64,000 nt of DNA. Source: Breoghania sp037026715 (GTDB lineage: Bacteria > Pseudomonadota > Alphaproteobacteria > Rhizobiales > Stappiaceae). The stretch is from NCBI RefSeq assembly GCF_037026715.1, contig NZ_JBANCG010000005.1, positions 372,001 to 436,000 of the forward strand, written 5' to 3'. Both the position numbers and the translations under genes were made by a program. A model generated the notes under the pieces. It made no database searches, was not told the origin of the DNA, and saw nothing but the letters and a program-made list of their open reading frames with translations. Positions 42,251 to 51,064 of this stretch are shown here, one piece after another. Position 1 is the stretch's first letter. Every line of letters starts with the position of its first letter.

Positions 42251-43543
42251 ATGAGCAATAGAAAAGCGACTTTGAACTACGGCAACGACAGCTGGGACTT
42301 TGATGTCCGTTCAGGGTCGATCGGACCGGATGTCGTCAACATTTCCTCGCTGTACGCGCAAACCGGAATGTTCACGTACGATCCGGGCTTCACCTCCACG
42401 GCCTCCTGCGAGTCGAAGATCACCTATATCGACGGGAATGAAGGCACGCTACTCTACCGGGGGTATCCGATCGAACAGGTCGCGGAGAACGGCGACTTCC
42501 TGGAAACCTGCTACCTGCTGCTCTACGGTGAACTCCCGACGCAGGCGCAGAAGGACGACTTCGTCCACCGTGTGACGTATCACACGATGATCCACGAGCA
42601 GATGACCCGCTTCTTCTCGGGCTTCCGCCGCGACGCGCATCCGATGGCCGTCATGTGCGGCATGGTCGGCGCGCTGTCCGCCTTCTACCACGACTCCACC
42701 GACATCTCCGATCCGCACCAGCGCATGGTCGCCTCCCTGCGCATGATCGCCAAAATGCCGACGATTGCGGCGATGGCCTACAAGTACCACATTGGTCAGC
42801 CGTTCGTTTTCCCGCGCAACGATCTCGATTACGCGGCAAACTTCCTGCACATGTGCTTCTCAGTGCCTTGCGAGGAATACAAGGTGAACCCGGTCCTGGC
42901 ACGCGCCATGGACCGCATCTTCATCCTCCATGCCGATCACGAGCAGAATGCCTCCACCTCCACCGTGCGGCTGGCCGGCTCCTCGGGTGCGAACCCGTTT
43001 GCCTGCATTGCGGCCGGCATCGCCTGCCTGTGGGGACCGGCTCACGGCGGCGCCAACGAAGCGGCGCTGACCATGCTTGCGGAGATCGGCACGGTCGACA
43101 AGATCCCGGAATACGTCGCGCGTGCCAAGGACAAGAACGATCCGTTCCGTCTGATGGGCTTCGGGCATCGGGTGTACAAGAACTACGATCCGCGCGCCCG
43201 CATCATGCAGAAGACCTGCCACGAGGTGCTGGCCGAGCTCGGCATCAAGGACGACCCGCTCCTCGACGTGGCGGTGGAGCTGGAAAAGATCGCGCTGTCG
43301 GACGAGTACTTCGTGGAGAAGAAGCTCTATCCGAACATCGACTTCTACTCCGGCATCACTCTGCGCGCTCTGGGCTTCCCGACCACGATGTTCACTGTGC
43401 TGTTCTCGCTGGCCCGTACGGTCGGCTGGATCGCGCAGTGGAAGGAGATGGTGGAAGATCCGTCCCAGAAAATCGGCCGTCCGCGCCAGCTCTACACGGG
43501 CGCCGCGCAGCGCGACTACACCCCGATCGGCCAGCGCCGCTAG
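42251..43543 (+). CDS. gltA: Citrate synthase (type II)
   Basis: A 430-residue hexameric-type citrate synthase, entry enzyme of the TCA cycle. Active-site regions: CLWGPAHGGANEAALTM, GFGHRVYKNYDPRA and the C-terminal IAQWKEMVEDPSQKIGRPRQ. ATG 42251 starts MSNRKATLNYGNDSWDF; a long leader (42009-42250) carries promoter and the gltX hairpin. The stop codon is TAG within TAGAGCGTTTTC, a motif that recurs at lpxB (see findings). Confidence 0.96.
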   Translation: MSNRKATLNYGNDSWDFDVRSGSIGPDVVNISSLYAQTGMFTYDPGFTSTASCESKITYIDGNEGTLLYRGYPIEQVAENGDFLETCYLLLYGELPTQAQKDDFVHRVTYHTMIHEQMTRFFSGFRRDAHPMAVMCGMVGALSAFYHDSTDISDPHQRMVASLRMIAKMPTIAAMAYKYHIGQPFVFPRNDLDYAANFLHMCFSVPCEEYKVNPVLARAMDRIFILHADHEQNASTSTVRLAGSSGANPFACIAAGIACLWGPAHGGANEAALTMLAEIGTVDKIPEYVARAKDKNDPFRLMGFGHRVYKNYDPRARIMQKTCHEVLAELGIKDDPLLDVAVELEKIALSDEYFVEKKLYPNIDFYSGITLRALGFPTTMFTVLFSLARTVGWIAQWKEMVEDPSQKIGRPRQLYTGAAQRDYTPIGQRR

Positions 43544-43552
43544 AGCGTTTTC

Positions 43553-43655
43553 CGTTCAGACGAAATCGTCTGAACGATAAGAAATCGCTCCAGATCAATA
43601 CTTTGAGCATATCCTTATCGATCAGATTGGTTCAATCTGTTCGGGATATGCTCTA
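43553..43655. repeat. REP-like intergenic repeat, copy 1, after gltA
   Basis: Two palindromic parts. CGTTCAGACGA / TCGTCTGAACG (43553-43563 and 43566-43576) is a perfect 11-bp inverted repeat. The second part, 43582-43655, is closely similar to 46002-46075 between lpxA and lpxI; its core is CAGATTG-GTT-CAATCTG (43623-43639) and it ends in GCTCTA. Such elements are widespread between genes in Hyphomicrobiales, probably non-autonomous REP-type repeats. Confidence 0.75.
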
Positions 43656-43678
43656 AGGCAAGGTCCGAGACAATCTGC

Positions 43679-43705
43679 AAAAGGGCGCCCATACGGCGCC
43701 CTTTT
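43679..43705. terminator. Bidirectional terminator between gltA and lpxB
   Basis: AAAAGGGCGCC (43679-43689) and GGCGCCCTTTT (43695-43705), a perfect 11-bp stem with a 5-nt loop and A/T runs at both ends, so it can terminate gltA on the plus strand and the lpx operon on the minus strand. Confidence 0.88.
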
Positions 43706-43842
43706 CGATTCTGGGACCTGCACGGAAGCTCAGCCGCCCTCCTGGAGCGCTTTTCGCGGTTTGATGGATGCCGCCGCCGGCGAGTGCCCTGCCCGACAAG
43801 ACGGAGGCACATACAGCCGCTTCCAAGAAAAGGTGAAACGCT

Positions 43843-45030
43843 CTAGCGGCCGGCGACTTCGCAGACGATGCGGGCGGCGCGATCGCTTGGCGTCTCGCCG
43901 TTATCCAGGACCATCCGCTCCTCGATCTCCTCGAAGGCCATAACCTGCTCTGTCCGCGCCACGCTGTCGCGCAACAGATCGGCAAGCACGGGGACGAGCC
44001 GTTCGGGGGCCACTTCGTCGTCCAGAAATTCGGGAACCACGTTTCGACCGAGAATGATGTTCGGCAAGACCATCGAACTTGCCGTGACGATCGGAATGAT
44101 CCGGTTGATCTGCTTCAGGCGCCTATAGAACCAGTCGAGCTTGTAGCAAACCGCGATCGGCACGCCGGCTATCGCCAGTTCCAGCGTCACGGTACCTGAT
44201 GCGGCGAGCGCCGCGTGGGCCCTTCTGAAGGCGGCAAATTTCTCTTTTTCGCCGGTGATTACGGTACCGGCGACCGCCCAGCCCGCGACCTCCTGCTTCA
44301 CACGCTCGACCATGTGCGGCACGGTCGGTAACAGCACTTCGAGATCGGGAAAGTCGCGCTTCAGCCGTGCGACCGTTTCGCCGAAGGGCTGAAGGAGCCG
44401 TCCGACCTCGCTCGACCGGCTGCCGGGCAACACCAGCAGAACCGGATGGCCCGCTCCCGGCGCCGGACGTTCGCCGGCCGCCGGGCGCAATTCGCCGAGC
44501 CGCTCGATCAGCGGATGCCCAACATAGCTGCAAGGGGGGCCGCCGAGGCGTTCGTGCACGGCGGGCTCGAAGGGAAGGATCCCGAGAAGATGGTCCACAT
44601 ATCGGGCCATCTTGCGCGCCCGGCCCGGCCGCCATGCCCAAACGGACGGAGACACGTAGTCGACGATCGGAATGTGCGGTGCCCGCTTGCGAATGCGCTT
44701 GGCGACCGCATGGGTGAAATCCGGGCTGTCTATGATCACCAGAATATCCGGCCGGGCCGCAAGCGCGGCATCGACGACCTGATGGACACGCCGCACGATC
44801 GTGGGCAAACGGCCGAGCACCGCCGTCAGCCCCATCACAGCGACGTCGGACAGTGGAAACAGGCTCTCCAGCCCCTCCTCGCTCATGCCCGAGCCGGCGG
44901 TGCCCGAAAACTCCACATGGGGACAGCGCGCCTTGAGGGCACGCATCAGCCGCGCTCCGAGCCGATCCCCCGACTCTTCGCCCACGACGATAAAGACCCG
45001 AAATGACGCTTCGCCGTCTTCTTCGCGCAT
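43843..45030 (-). CDS. lpxB: Lipid-A-disaccharide synthase
   Basis: A 395-residue GT19 glycosyltransferase joining UDP-diacylglucosamine and lipid X into the lipid A disaccharide at the inner membrane. Family regions: IVVGEESGDRLGARLM, SDVAVMGLTAVLGRLP, the VWAWRPGRARKMARYVDHLL segment and LLVLPGSRSSEV with a downstream GTVTLELAIAGVP. ATG 45030 lies 1 nt after the lpxI stop with GGAG upstream; an ATG at 45051 is possible. Last gene of the lpx operon; its stop is TAG in TAGAGCGTTTC. Confidence 0.95.
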   Translation of the reverse strand: MREEDGEASFRVFIVVGEESGDRLGARLMRALKARCPHVEFSGTAGSGMSEEGLESLFPLSDVAVMGLTAVLGRLPTIVRRVHQVVDAALAARPDILVIIDSPDFTHAVAKRIRKRAPHIPIVDYVSPSVWAWRPGRARKMARYVDHLLGILPFEPAVHERLGGPPCSYVGHPLIERLGELRPAAGERPAPGAGHPVLLVLPGSRSSEVGRLLQPFGETVARLKRDFPDLEVLLPTVPHMVERVKQEVAGWAVAGTVITGEKEKFAAFRRAHAALAASGTVTLELAIAGVPIAVCYKLDWFYRRLKQINRIIPIVTASSMVLPNIILGRNVVPEFLDDEVAPERLVPVLADLLRDSVARTEQVMAFEEIEERMVLDNGETPSDRAARIVCEVAGR

Positions 45031-45031
45031 T

Positions 45032-45928
45032 TCAAGCGTCTCCGGTTCCATCGCGCTTCGCATCCGGCTCGTCGAGCCCGAACAGGAACAGCCCCTCGCG
45101 GTCGGCGCGCGCAATGGTCTCCGCGCGGTTCGCGATCAGCACGTGTCCGGCGTCGATTGCAATTCCCGCGAGGCCGATCCTGACCGCGTGATCGACCGTT
45201 TCCGGACCGATGGAGGGAAGGTCGACCCGCAGCTCCTGCCCCGGCTTCACGCACTTGGCCAGGACGCCGGCGCGGCCTTTCCAGCGAACCCGGCCTTCCC
45301 GCTTGAGGTCGATGCAGCGCCGGAGCATGCCATCGGTTCCCTCGGCCGCTTCCGTGGCGATGACGCGGCCATTGACGGCGACAGCCGCCTGACCGATGTC
45401 GAGCCCGCCCAGGGTTCGCGCGGCCGTAAGGGCAAGCTCAAGATCGCGCATGGCGTCCTGATCGGGGACATGACGGCCGACAGGACCGGCGGAGGCCAGA
45501 AGCGTGGGGGCAATCTCGTGGGCGCCGATCACGTGGAAGCCTTCCTCCTCGAACAGCATGATGACCGCCTTCAGCAGGCCGTCGTCGCCCTTTCGCAATG
45601 CCTTGAGGATGCGCGGCAGCCGCCGCATCGTACCGAAATCGCCCAATATGGAGCGAAAGTCGGGACGTTGGGACACGCCCCCGATAAGCACAAGATCGCG
45701 AACATCATTGCGCTTCAGCGCGGTAACAAGCTTGCCGATCTCGCCCCAGTCGAACCAGAGCGCGGGAGAGAAGGCTTCAATGGAGGCCGCCGCCTCTCCC
45801 TTGATGCCGATCGCCAGCGGATCCCTGCCCGCCTCATGGGCTGCGGCCAGGACCTCAGAGGGCAGCGAACCATTGCCGCAAACGACGGCCAGTTTAGCCC
45901 CCGTCCCCGTTCCGGTTTCTTCCGCCAT
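45032..45928 (-). CDS. lpxI: UDP-2,3-diacylglucosamine pyrophosphatase LpxI
   Basis: A 298-residue LpxI (formerly DUF1009), the enzyme that replaces LpxH in most alphaproteobacteria and hydrolyses UDP-diacylglucosamine to lipid X. Recognised by LAVVCGNGSLPSEVLAAA at the N-terminus, LVLIGGVSQRPDFRSIL, and a C-terminal half with KCVKPGQELRVDLPSIGPET. ATG 45928 is chosen; sequence further upstream belongs to the REP-like repeat, although the frame stays open into it. Between lpxA and lpxB. Confidence 0.94.
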   Translation of the reverse strand: MAEETGTGTGAKLAVVCGNGSLPSEVLAAAHEAGRDPLAIGIKGEAAASIEAFSPALWFDWGEIGKLVTALKRNDVRDLVLIGGVSQRPDFRSILGDFGTMRRLPRILKALRKGDDGLLKAVIMLFEEEGFHVIGAHEIAPTLLASAGPVGRHVPDQDAMRDLELALTAARTLGGLDIGQAAVAVNGRVIATEAAEGTDGMLRRCIDLKREGRVRWKGRAGVLAKCVKPGQELRVDLPSIGPETVDHAVRIGLAGIAIDAGHVLIANRAETIARADREGLFLFGLDEPDAKRDGTGDA

Positions 45929-46001
45929 AGCCGAGCCCGCCCCTGCCGCGCATCGCGCGCCTGAAGCGCTTGTTCGGCAGCCCCGATAGGCTGAACGACG
46001 A

Positions 46002-46075
46002 AAATCGCTCCAGATCAATACCTTGCACACATTCTTATCGATCAGATTGCTTCAATCTGATCGGAGTATGCTCTA
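46002..46075. repeat. REP-like intergenic repeat, copy 2, between lpxA and lpxI
   Basis: A 74-bp copy of the second part of the repeat after gltA, with core CAGATTG-CTT-CAATCTG at 46043-46059 and end GCTCTA at 46070-46075. It sits inside the lpx operon. Its last three bases form the TAG stop codon of lpxA on the minus strand. Confidence 0.75.
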
Positions 46076-46888
46076 GTCGTTCGCAGCGCGCGGCGTGCAC
46101 ATCCGCCGGTCGCCCGCTTCCAGGATGAAGTCCGCGACCTGCTGGACGAGCGGCACATCCGGATTTGCCGCCTTCACGGTCCGCGCCCGATCGTGGAGCG
46201 TTCCATCGTCGCTTTCGAAAAGCTCCTTGTAGGCAGCCCTAAGCGCATGGATCTGCTCGCGCGGGAAATTGCGGCGCTTCAGACCAACCAGATTGAGGCC
46301 CGACAGACGCGCACGATTGCCCATCACCATGCCGAAGGGAATGAGATCGTTCTCCAGACCCGCCAGCCCGCCGACGAATGCGTGCGCGCCGACGCGCGTG
46401 AACTGGATCACCGCCGCACCGCCACCCATGATGACATTATCGCCGACGGAGACATGTCCGGCGATCATCACGTTGTTGGAGAGCACGATGTTGGACCCGA
46501 GGATGCAGTCGTGACCGACATGGGAATTGGCCAGGAATGCACAGCGATCCCCCACCACGGTACGCCCGCCGCCCCCCTCGGTGCCGGCGTTCATCGTGAC
46601 GCCTTCGCGAAGAATGCAGTCGCTGCCGATTTCCAGGGTCGCCCGCTCGCCGCGATACTTCAGATCCTGGGCCTGATGTCCGATCGAGGCAAAGGGGAAA
46701 ATCACCGTTCGCGCACCGACACGCGTTTCCCCAGCCACGACCACGTGCGACTTCAGCTCAACGCCCTCTCCCAGAACCACCTTCGGGCCCACATGGCAGA
46801 AGGGGCCGACGATTGCGCCCTCCCCGACCTCCGCGCCGTCTTCGACAATCGCAGAGGGATGGATCTTTGTCATTTCAGGCTCACTCAT
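46073..46888 (-). CDS. lpxA: UDP-N-acetylglucosamine acyltransferase
   Basis: A left-handed beta-helix acyltransferase of 271 residues, first enzyme of lipid A synthesis, with the hexapeptide rhythm from about residue 15 to 190 and the catalytic His in FLANSHVGHDC. ATG 46888 overlaps the fabZ stop by 8 nt; ATG 46873 (MTKIHPSA) has a slightly better ribosome binding site and may be the true start. The TAG stop comes from the end of the repeat that follows. Confidence 0.94.
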   Translation of the reverse strand: MSEPEMTKIHPSAIVEDGAEVGEGAIVGPFCHVGPKVVLGEGVELKSHVVVAGETRVGARTVIFPFASIGHQAQDLKYRGERATLEIGSDCILREGVTMNAGTEGGGGRTVVGDRCAFLANSHVGHDCILGSNIVLSNNVMIAGHVSVGDNVIMGGGAAVIQFTRVGAHAFVGGLAGLENDLIPFGMVMGNRARLSGLNLVGLKRRNFPREQIHALRAAYKELFESDDGTLHDRARTVKAANPDVPLVQQVADFILEAGDRRMCTPRAAND

Positions 46889-47345
46889 CAACCAGCATTG
46901 CAGCGACTTCGGCTTCCGCGACTTTCCCGCCATCTACCTTTGCAACGCATGCGAACTTCCAGATGTTGCCGCGGCTTTTGATCTTCTTCACATGGAACTC
47001 GACCCGATCGCCAGGGACCACGGGCTTGCGGAACTTCGCGTTGTCGATCGTCATGAAGTAGACGAGCTGAGGTGAGCCTTCCGTGCCCTTGGCATGGACG
47101 CAGAGCGCGCCGGCCGTCTGTGCCATGGCCTCGATCAGCAACACGCCGGGCATGACCGGATGACCCGGGAAGTGGCCCATGAAGTGCGGCTCGTTGATCG
47201 TCACATTCTTGATACCAATGCACGACTCGTCGCCGTTCATCTCGATGATCTTGTCGACCATCAGAAACGGATAGCGATGCGGCAGCATCCTCATGATGCG
47301 CAGGATATCGGCGCTGCCCAACTCCGTCTGCTGTTCTTCGCTCAT
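46881..47345 (-). CDS. fabZ: 3-hydroxyacyl-ACP dehydratase
   Basis: A 154-residue hot-dog-fold dehydratase of fatty acid synthesis. Key motifs are LPHRYPFLMVDKI and HFPGHPVMPGVLLIEAMAQ, which supply the catalytic His and Glu. It shares 3-hydroxyacyl-ACP with LpxA and LpxD and sits between their genes, so fatty acid and lipid A synthesis are balanced in one operon. Confidence 0.97.
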   Translation of the reverse strand: MSEEQQTELGSADILRIMRMLPHRYPFLMVDKIIEMNGDESCIGIKNVTINEPHFMGHFPGHPVMPGVLLIEAMAQTAGALCVHAKGTEGSPQLVYFMTIDNAKFRKPVVPGDRVEFHVKKIKSRGNIWKFACVAKVDGGKVAEAEVAAMLVDE

Positions 47346-47420
47346 GGTCTTGCTCGTCGGTCCTGTCGTTAACCCGCTCAGGCGTCGGGCAGTCCCATTA
47401 TTGCCCCCGCCAGATCCCTG

Positions 47421-48470
47421 TCAGCTTTTGTCTGCCGCGCTCTTTTCCGCAAGGCGCTGTAATGCCGTCATCTCGCGGAACCACTGGCGCACCGGCTTGG
47501 CAGGCACGCCGCCATAGCGTCCTCCGGCCGGAATGTCATCCCGGACAACGCTGACGGCGGCTATTTGCGCACCCATTCCGATGGAAACATGCCCGTTGAC
47601 GCCCGTCTGGCCGCCGATCGCGACATAGTCGCCCAAAGTCGCGCTGCCGGAAATACCCACCTGAGAAACCAGGACGCAGTGGCGGCCGACAACGACGTTG
47701 TGGCCGATCTGAACCTGATTGTCGATCTTCGTGCCCTCGCCGATGATCGTATCGCGGTTGGCGCCGCGGTCGACCGTCGTGTTGGCACCGATCTCGACAT
47801 CGTCCTGCACCACCACGCGACCGATCTGCGGCACCTTGAGGTGACCCTCAAGCCCCATCGCAAATCCGAAGCCGTCCTGACCTATGCAGACGCCCGGATG
47901 CAGGATCACGCGGTTTCCGATCAGCGCGTGCTGGACGGTGACATTGGGACCGATCGAGCAGCCGCGGCCGATCCGGCAACCGGCGGCGATGACCGCGTTC
48001 GCGCCGACAACGGTGCCGGCACCGATCTCCACCTGCGGCCCGACCACCGCTCCCGCCTCGATGCGAACATCCGCCTCGATGGAAGCGGACGGGTCCACAT
48101 GCGCGCGGGCATCTATCCCGGCGCCGGCTCCGCACGCGCCCTCAGGGCGCATGGCTGCAGCGTAAAGGTGGGCCATGACCTTTGCCAGCGCCCGGTAGGG
48201 ATCGCGCGTCAGGAGAGGGATGACACCTTCAGGCACACGGGCAAGGAACTTCTTGGCGACAAGGCAGGCTGCCGCCCGCGTTCCCTCAAGCTGCGTGACG
48301 TAGCGGGGATTGTCGAGAAAGACGAGGGTACCGTGGTCCGCGGCGTCGAGCGGGGCGACGCCGGTAATCAGCGTGGAGGCATCTCCGCGCACGATTTCCG
48401 CCTCGGCCCACGCGGCAATCTGGCTGACCGGCACCGAAGCCGGGACCGGAAAAAAGACCGGATCGTTCAT
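47421..48470 (-). CDS. lpxD: UDP-3-O-acyl-glucosamine N-acyltransferase
   Basis: A 349-residue LpxD that N-acylates the glucosamine of the lipid A precursor. An N-terminal uridine-binding part (VAPLDAADHGTLVFLDNPRY) is followed by a long hexapeptide beta-helix with QIGHNVVVGRHCVLVSQVGI and a C-terminal helical part. ATG 48470 directly follows a hairpin that separates it from bamA. No skp/ompH gene lies between bamA and lpxD, unlike in gammaproteobacteria. Confidence 0.95.
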   Translation of the reverse strand: MNDPVFFPVPASVPVSQIAAWAEAEIVRGDASTLITGVAPLDAADHGTLVFLDNPRYVTQLEGTRAAACLVAKKFLARVPEGVIPLLTRDPYRALAKVMAHLYAAAMRPEGACGAGAGIDARAHVDPSASIEADVRIEAGAVVGPQVEIGAGTVVGANAVIAAGCRIGRGCSIGPNVTVQHALIGNRVILHPGVCIGQDGFGFAMGLEGHLKVPQIGRVVVQDDVEIGANTTVDRGANRDTIIGEGTKIDNQVQIGHNVVVGRHCVLVSQVGISGSATLGDYVAIGGQTGVNGHVSIGMGAQIAAVSVVRDDIPAGGRYGGVPAKPVRQWFREMTALQRLAEKSAADKS

Positions 48471-48492
48471 GAGAGCTGTCCAAAAAGTTGAA

Positions 48493-48522
48493 CGGCCGCC
48501 ACTCTGGGAAGAGCGGCGGCCG
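48493..48522 (-). terminator. Hairpin between bamA and lpxD
   Basis: CGGCCGCC and GGCGGCCG (48493-48500, 48515-48522) with an inner CTCT/AGAG pairing and a GGGA-type loop. On the minus strand a T-run (CTTTTT) follows after 5 nt, so it may act as a partial terminator or attenuator within the operon. Confidence 0.6.
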
Positions 48523-48546
48523 ATCCAAGCGTTACGTCGCGGCGGA

Positions 48547-50877
48547 TCAGAAGCGGGTGCCGCCACCGATGCGGAAGATCTGCGTCTCGTCCGCATCGTT
48601 CTTCATCACGGGGACCGCGAAATCTGCACGCAGCGGACCGAACGGCGACTTCCAGAGGATGCCGAAGCCGACGGAAGCACGAAGATCGAAGTCATTGGAA
48701 ACGAGAGTTGTAGCCTCCGACTTCAGATCGTCTTCGATGTTCCACAGCGAACCCGCGTCGGCAAAGACCGCACCGGCCAGACCAAACTCCTCCGGCACAC
48801 CCGGGAAGGGGAAGGTCGCTTCGGCGGTCGCGGCAAAGTAGTAGGTACCACCCAGAGCCTCGTCATCGCTGCCAACATCACGCGGACCGATGCCGTTGGT
48901 CTCGAAACCGCGGATCGTCTCACCGCCAATGAAGAACTGGTCGGTGAACTTCAACCGCTTGCCGATGCCCTGTATCTGACCGGCCGTCCCCTTCAGCATG
49001 CCGACCAGCCCCCAATCGGGAACGAGTTCGCGGTAGTAGCGGCCCTCGACGGTCGTCTTCAGGTAGCGCGCATCTCCGCCCACGCCGGCGAATTCCTGCT
49101 GGAACTTCGCATAGATGCCGTCGCGCGGATTGGCGTTGTCGTCGAGCGTGTTGTAGACGAGCGAGTACCCGACCAGCGAGGTAATCCGGGACCCCTCCGC
49201 ATCCTCCAGAACCTTGGAGGCGTCGTCGGACAGATCGGAGATCTTGGTCTGGTAGATCTTGTAGAACAGGTTCAGCCGCAGCTCGTCATCGCGAAGGGGA
49301 AGACCGAAGCCGAAGCCGCCGCCCGTCTCCTTCTGGGTGTAGTCGCGAACCGAGTTTTCCTCATAGACGTGCTGGTAGGCTTCCAGCGACAGCGAGATGC
49401 GCCGACCAAGGAAATACGGCTCGGTGAAGTTGAAGTCGTAGGTGTGCTTGTCGGTACCACCGCCGACCGCCACCCGGACATACTGACCGCGACCGAGGAA
49501 GTTCTTCTCGGTGAGTGAGATGTCGCCGATCACGCCATCCGACGTCGAATAACCGATACCGAAGGAGACTTCACCCGTCGACTGCTCCTCGACATCGACA
49601 TTGACGATCACCCGATCCGGCGCGCTGCCGCGCTCCGAAGTGATCTTCACGTCCTTGAAAAACTGGAGCTTCTTCAGCCGCCGCTCCGCCTTGTCGAGCA
49701 GAACGCGGTTGTAGGCATCGCCCTCGGCGATATCGAACTCGCGGCGAATGACGTACTCGCGGGTGCGGTCGTTGCCACGGATGTTGATCCGCTCCACGTA
49801 AACCCGCGGACCTTCCTCGATGTAATAGGTGAGAGAGATCGTGTGGTTCTCGTAGTCGCGATCGGCACGCGGACGAACCTGCGCAAACGCATAGCCACGA
49901 TTGGCGGCCTCAATGGTGAGGTCCTCCAGCGTCTTCTCCACCTCTTCGGAATTGTACGTCTCGCCGGGATGCGTCCGCACGTAGGACTGCAGCGATTCCG
50001 TATTCACGCCCTGCAGGGAGGAAACGACGTCGACATCGCCAAACGTGTACTTGTCACCCTCGTCAACCGTGAAGGTCACATAGAAGACGTTCTGCTCGCG
50101 ATCGAGATCGGCGACCGCCGAAACGATCCGGAAGTCCGCATAGCCGTGCTTGTAGTAGAACCGGCGCAGCAGCTCCTGGTCCGCATTCAAACGGTCCGGA
50201 TCATAGATGTCGGTCGTGCGCAGCCAACTCAGGAACCCACTCTGGCGCGTACGGATGACATCCCGCAGACGGCCGTCGGAGAAGTTCTTGTTGCCGATGA
50301 AGGTGATGCGCTCGACGCCGGTCTTCGTCCCCTCGTTGATCTCGAACACCAGATCAGCGCGATTGTTGCTGCGATCGATGATCTTCGGATCGACGGTCGC
50401 CCGGAAGCGACCGGAGCGACGGTAGGCCTCGAGGATGCGCTGCACATCCGACTGGATCCGGGCCCTGGTCAGAACGGAGCGCGACTTGGACTGAATGACG
50501 CCGGTGAGCGCCTCGTCGCTGAGCTTCTTGTTACCTTCGAACGAAATCCGATTGATGATCGGGTTCTCGGTAACCGTCACGACGAGGTTCGGCCCCTGCG
50601 TCGTCACATCGACGTTGGCGAACAGCCCCGTCGCAAACAGCGCCTTGATCGATTCGTCGATATCCGCGGCGCCATAGGGGCGCCCCGGCTTGATGGTCAC
50701 GTAGGAGCGCACCGTTTCGTCCTCGACGCGCGTGTTGCCACGCACGACGATGGCACGCGCAACCGCGGCCTCCGCGGATCCAACCAGATTACCAATACCC
50801 CCCGGCAGCAGCGCAATGGCGCCCAAAAGAGCCAGTGTGAGAACCGATACCCGGAACAGCTTGTTGAGAATGCGCAT
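48547..50877 (-). CDS. bamA: Outer membrane protein assembly factor BamA
   Basis: A 776-residue Omp85 protein. A signal peptide (RILNKLFRVSVLTLALLGA, cleavage after GSAEAA) is followed by five POTRA domains to about residue 430 (for example RAIVVRGNTRVEDETVRSYV) and a 16-strand beta-barrel with the RGF motif in GGETIRGFETNG and a C-terminal Phe (IFRIGGGTRF). It inserts beta-barrel proteins, including LptD, into the outer membrane. Downstream of rseP as in most proteobacteria. Confidence 0.97.
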   Translation of the reverse strand: MRILNKLFRVSVLTLALLGAIALLPGGIGNLVGSAEAAVARAIVVRGNTRVEDETVRSYVTIKPGRPYGAADIDESIKALFATGLFANVDVTTQGPNLVVTVTENPIINRISFEGNKKLSDEALTGVIQSKSRSVLTRARIQSDVQRILEAYRRSGRFRATVDPKIIDRSNNRADLVFEINEGTKTGVERITFIGNKNFSDGRLRDVIRTRQSGFLSWLRTTDIYDPDRLNADQELLRRFYYKHGYADFRIVSAVADLDREQNVFYVTFTVDEGDKYTFGDVDVVSSLQGVNTESLQSYVRTHPGETYNSEEVEKTLEDLTIEAANRGYAFAQVRPRADRDYENHTISLTYYIEEGPRVYVERINIRGNDRTREYVIRREFDIAEGDAYNRVLLDKAERRLKKLQFFKDVKITSERGSAPDRVIVNVDVEEQSTGEVSFGIGYSTSDGVIGDISLTEKNFLGRGQYVRVAVGGGTDKHTYDFNFTEPYFLGRRISLSLEAYQHVYEENSVRDYTQKETGGGFGFGLPLRDDELRLNLFYKIYQTKISDLSDDASKVLEDAEGSRITSLVGYSLVYNTLDDNANPRDGIYAKFQQEFAGVGGDARYLKTTVEGRYYRELVPDWGLVGMLKGTAGQIQGIGKRLKFTDQFFIGGETIRGFETNGIGPRDVGSDDEALGGTYYFAATAEATFPFPGVPEEFGLAGAVFADAGSLWNIEDDLKSEATTLVSNDFDLRASVGFGILWKSPFGPLRADFAVPVMKNDADETQIFRIGGGTRF

Positions 50878-51064
50878 AGAGACGCTATGCCTTTTTTCTT
50901 CGAATTCCCCGGAGCGACCGCGCACGCATGTGATGCGGCACGCCGATCGACGCTAGTCGTTTTACAGGCTTTGAAAAGGGACGCAACCACTTAGCGCGGA
51001 CTGCCCGAAATTCGCGACAAGCGTTGCCTCCGCGCCACGCCGCGATCTCTCCCCCCTCTCGCGG

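Noticed and set aside
45929..46030. N-terminal extension of lpxI beginning MCKVLIWSDF
   Set aside because: These codons are the intergenic repeat; the same peptide arises from the copy after gltA. The family start is ATG 45928.
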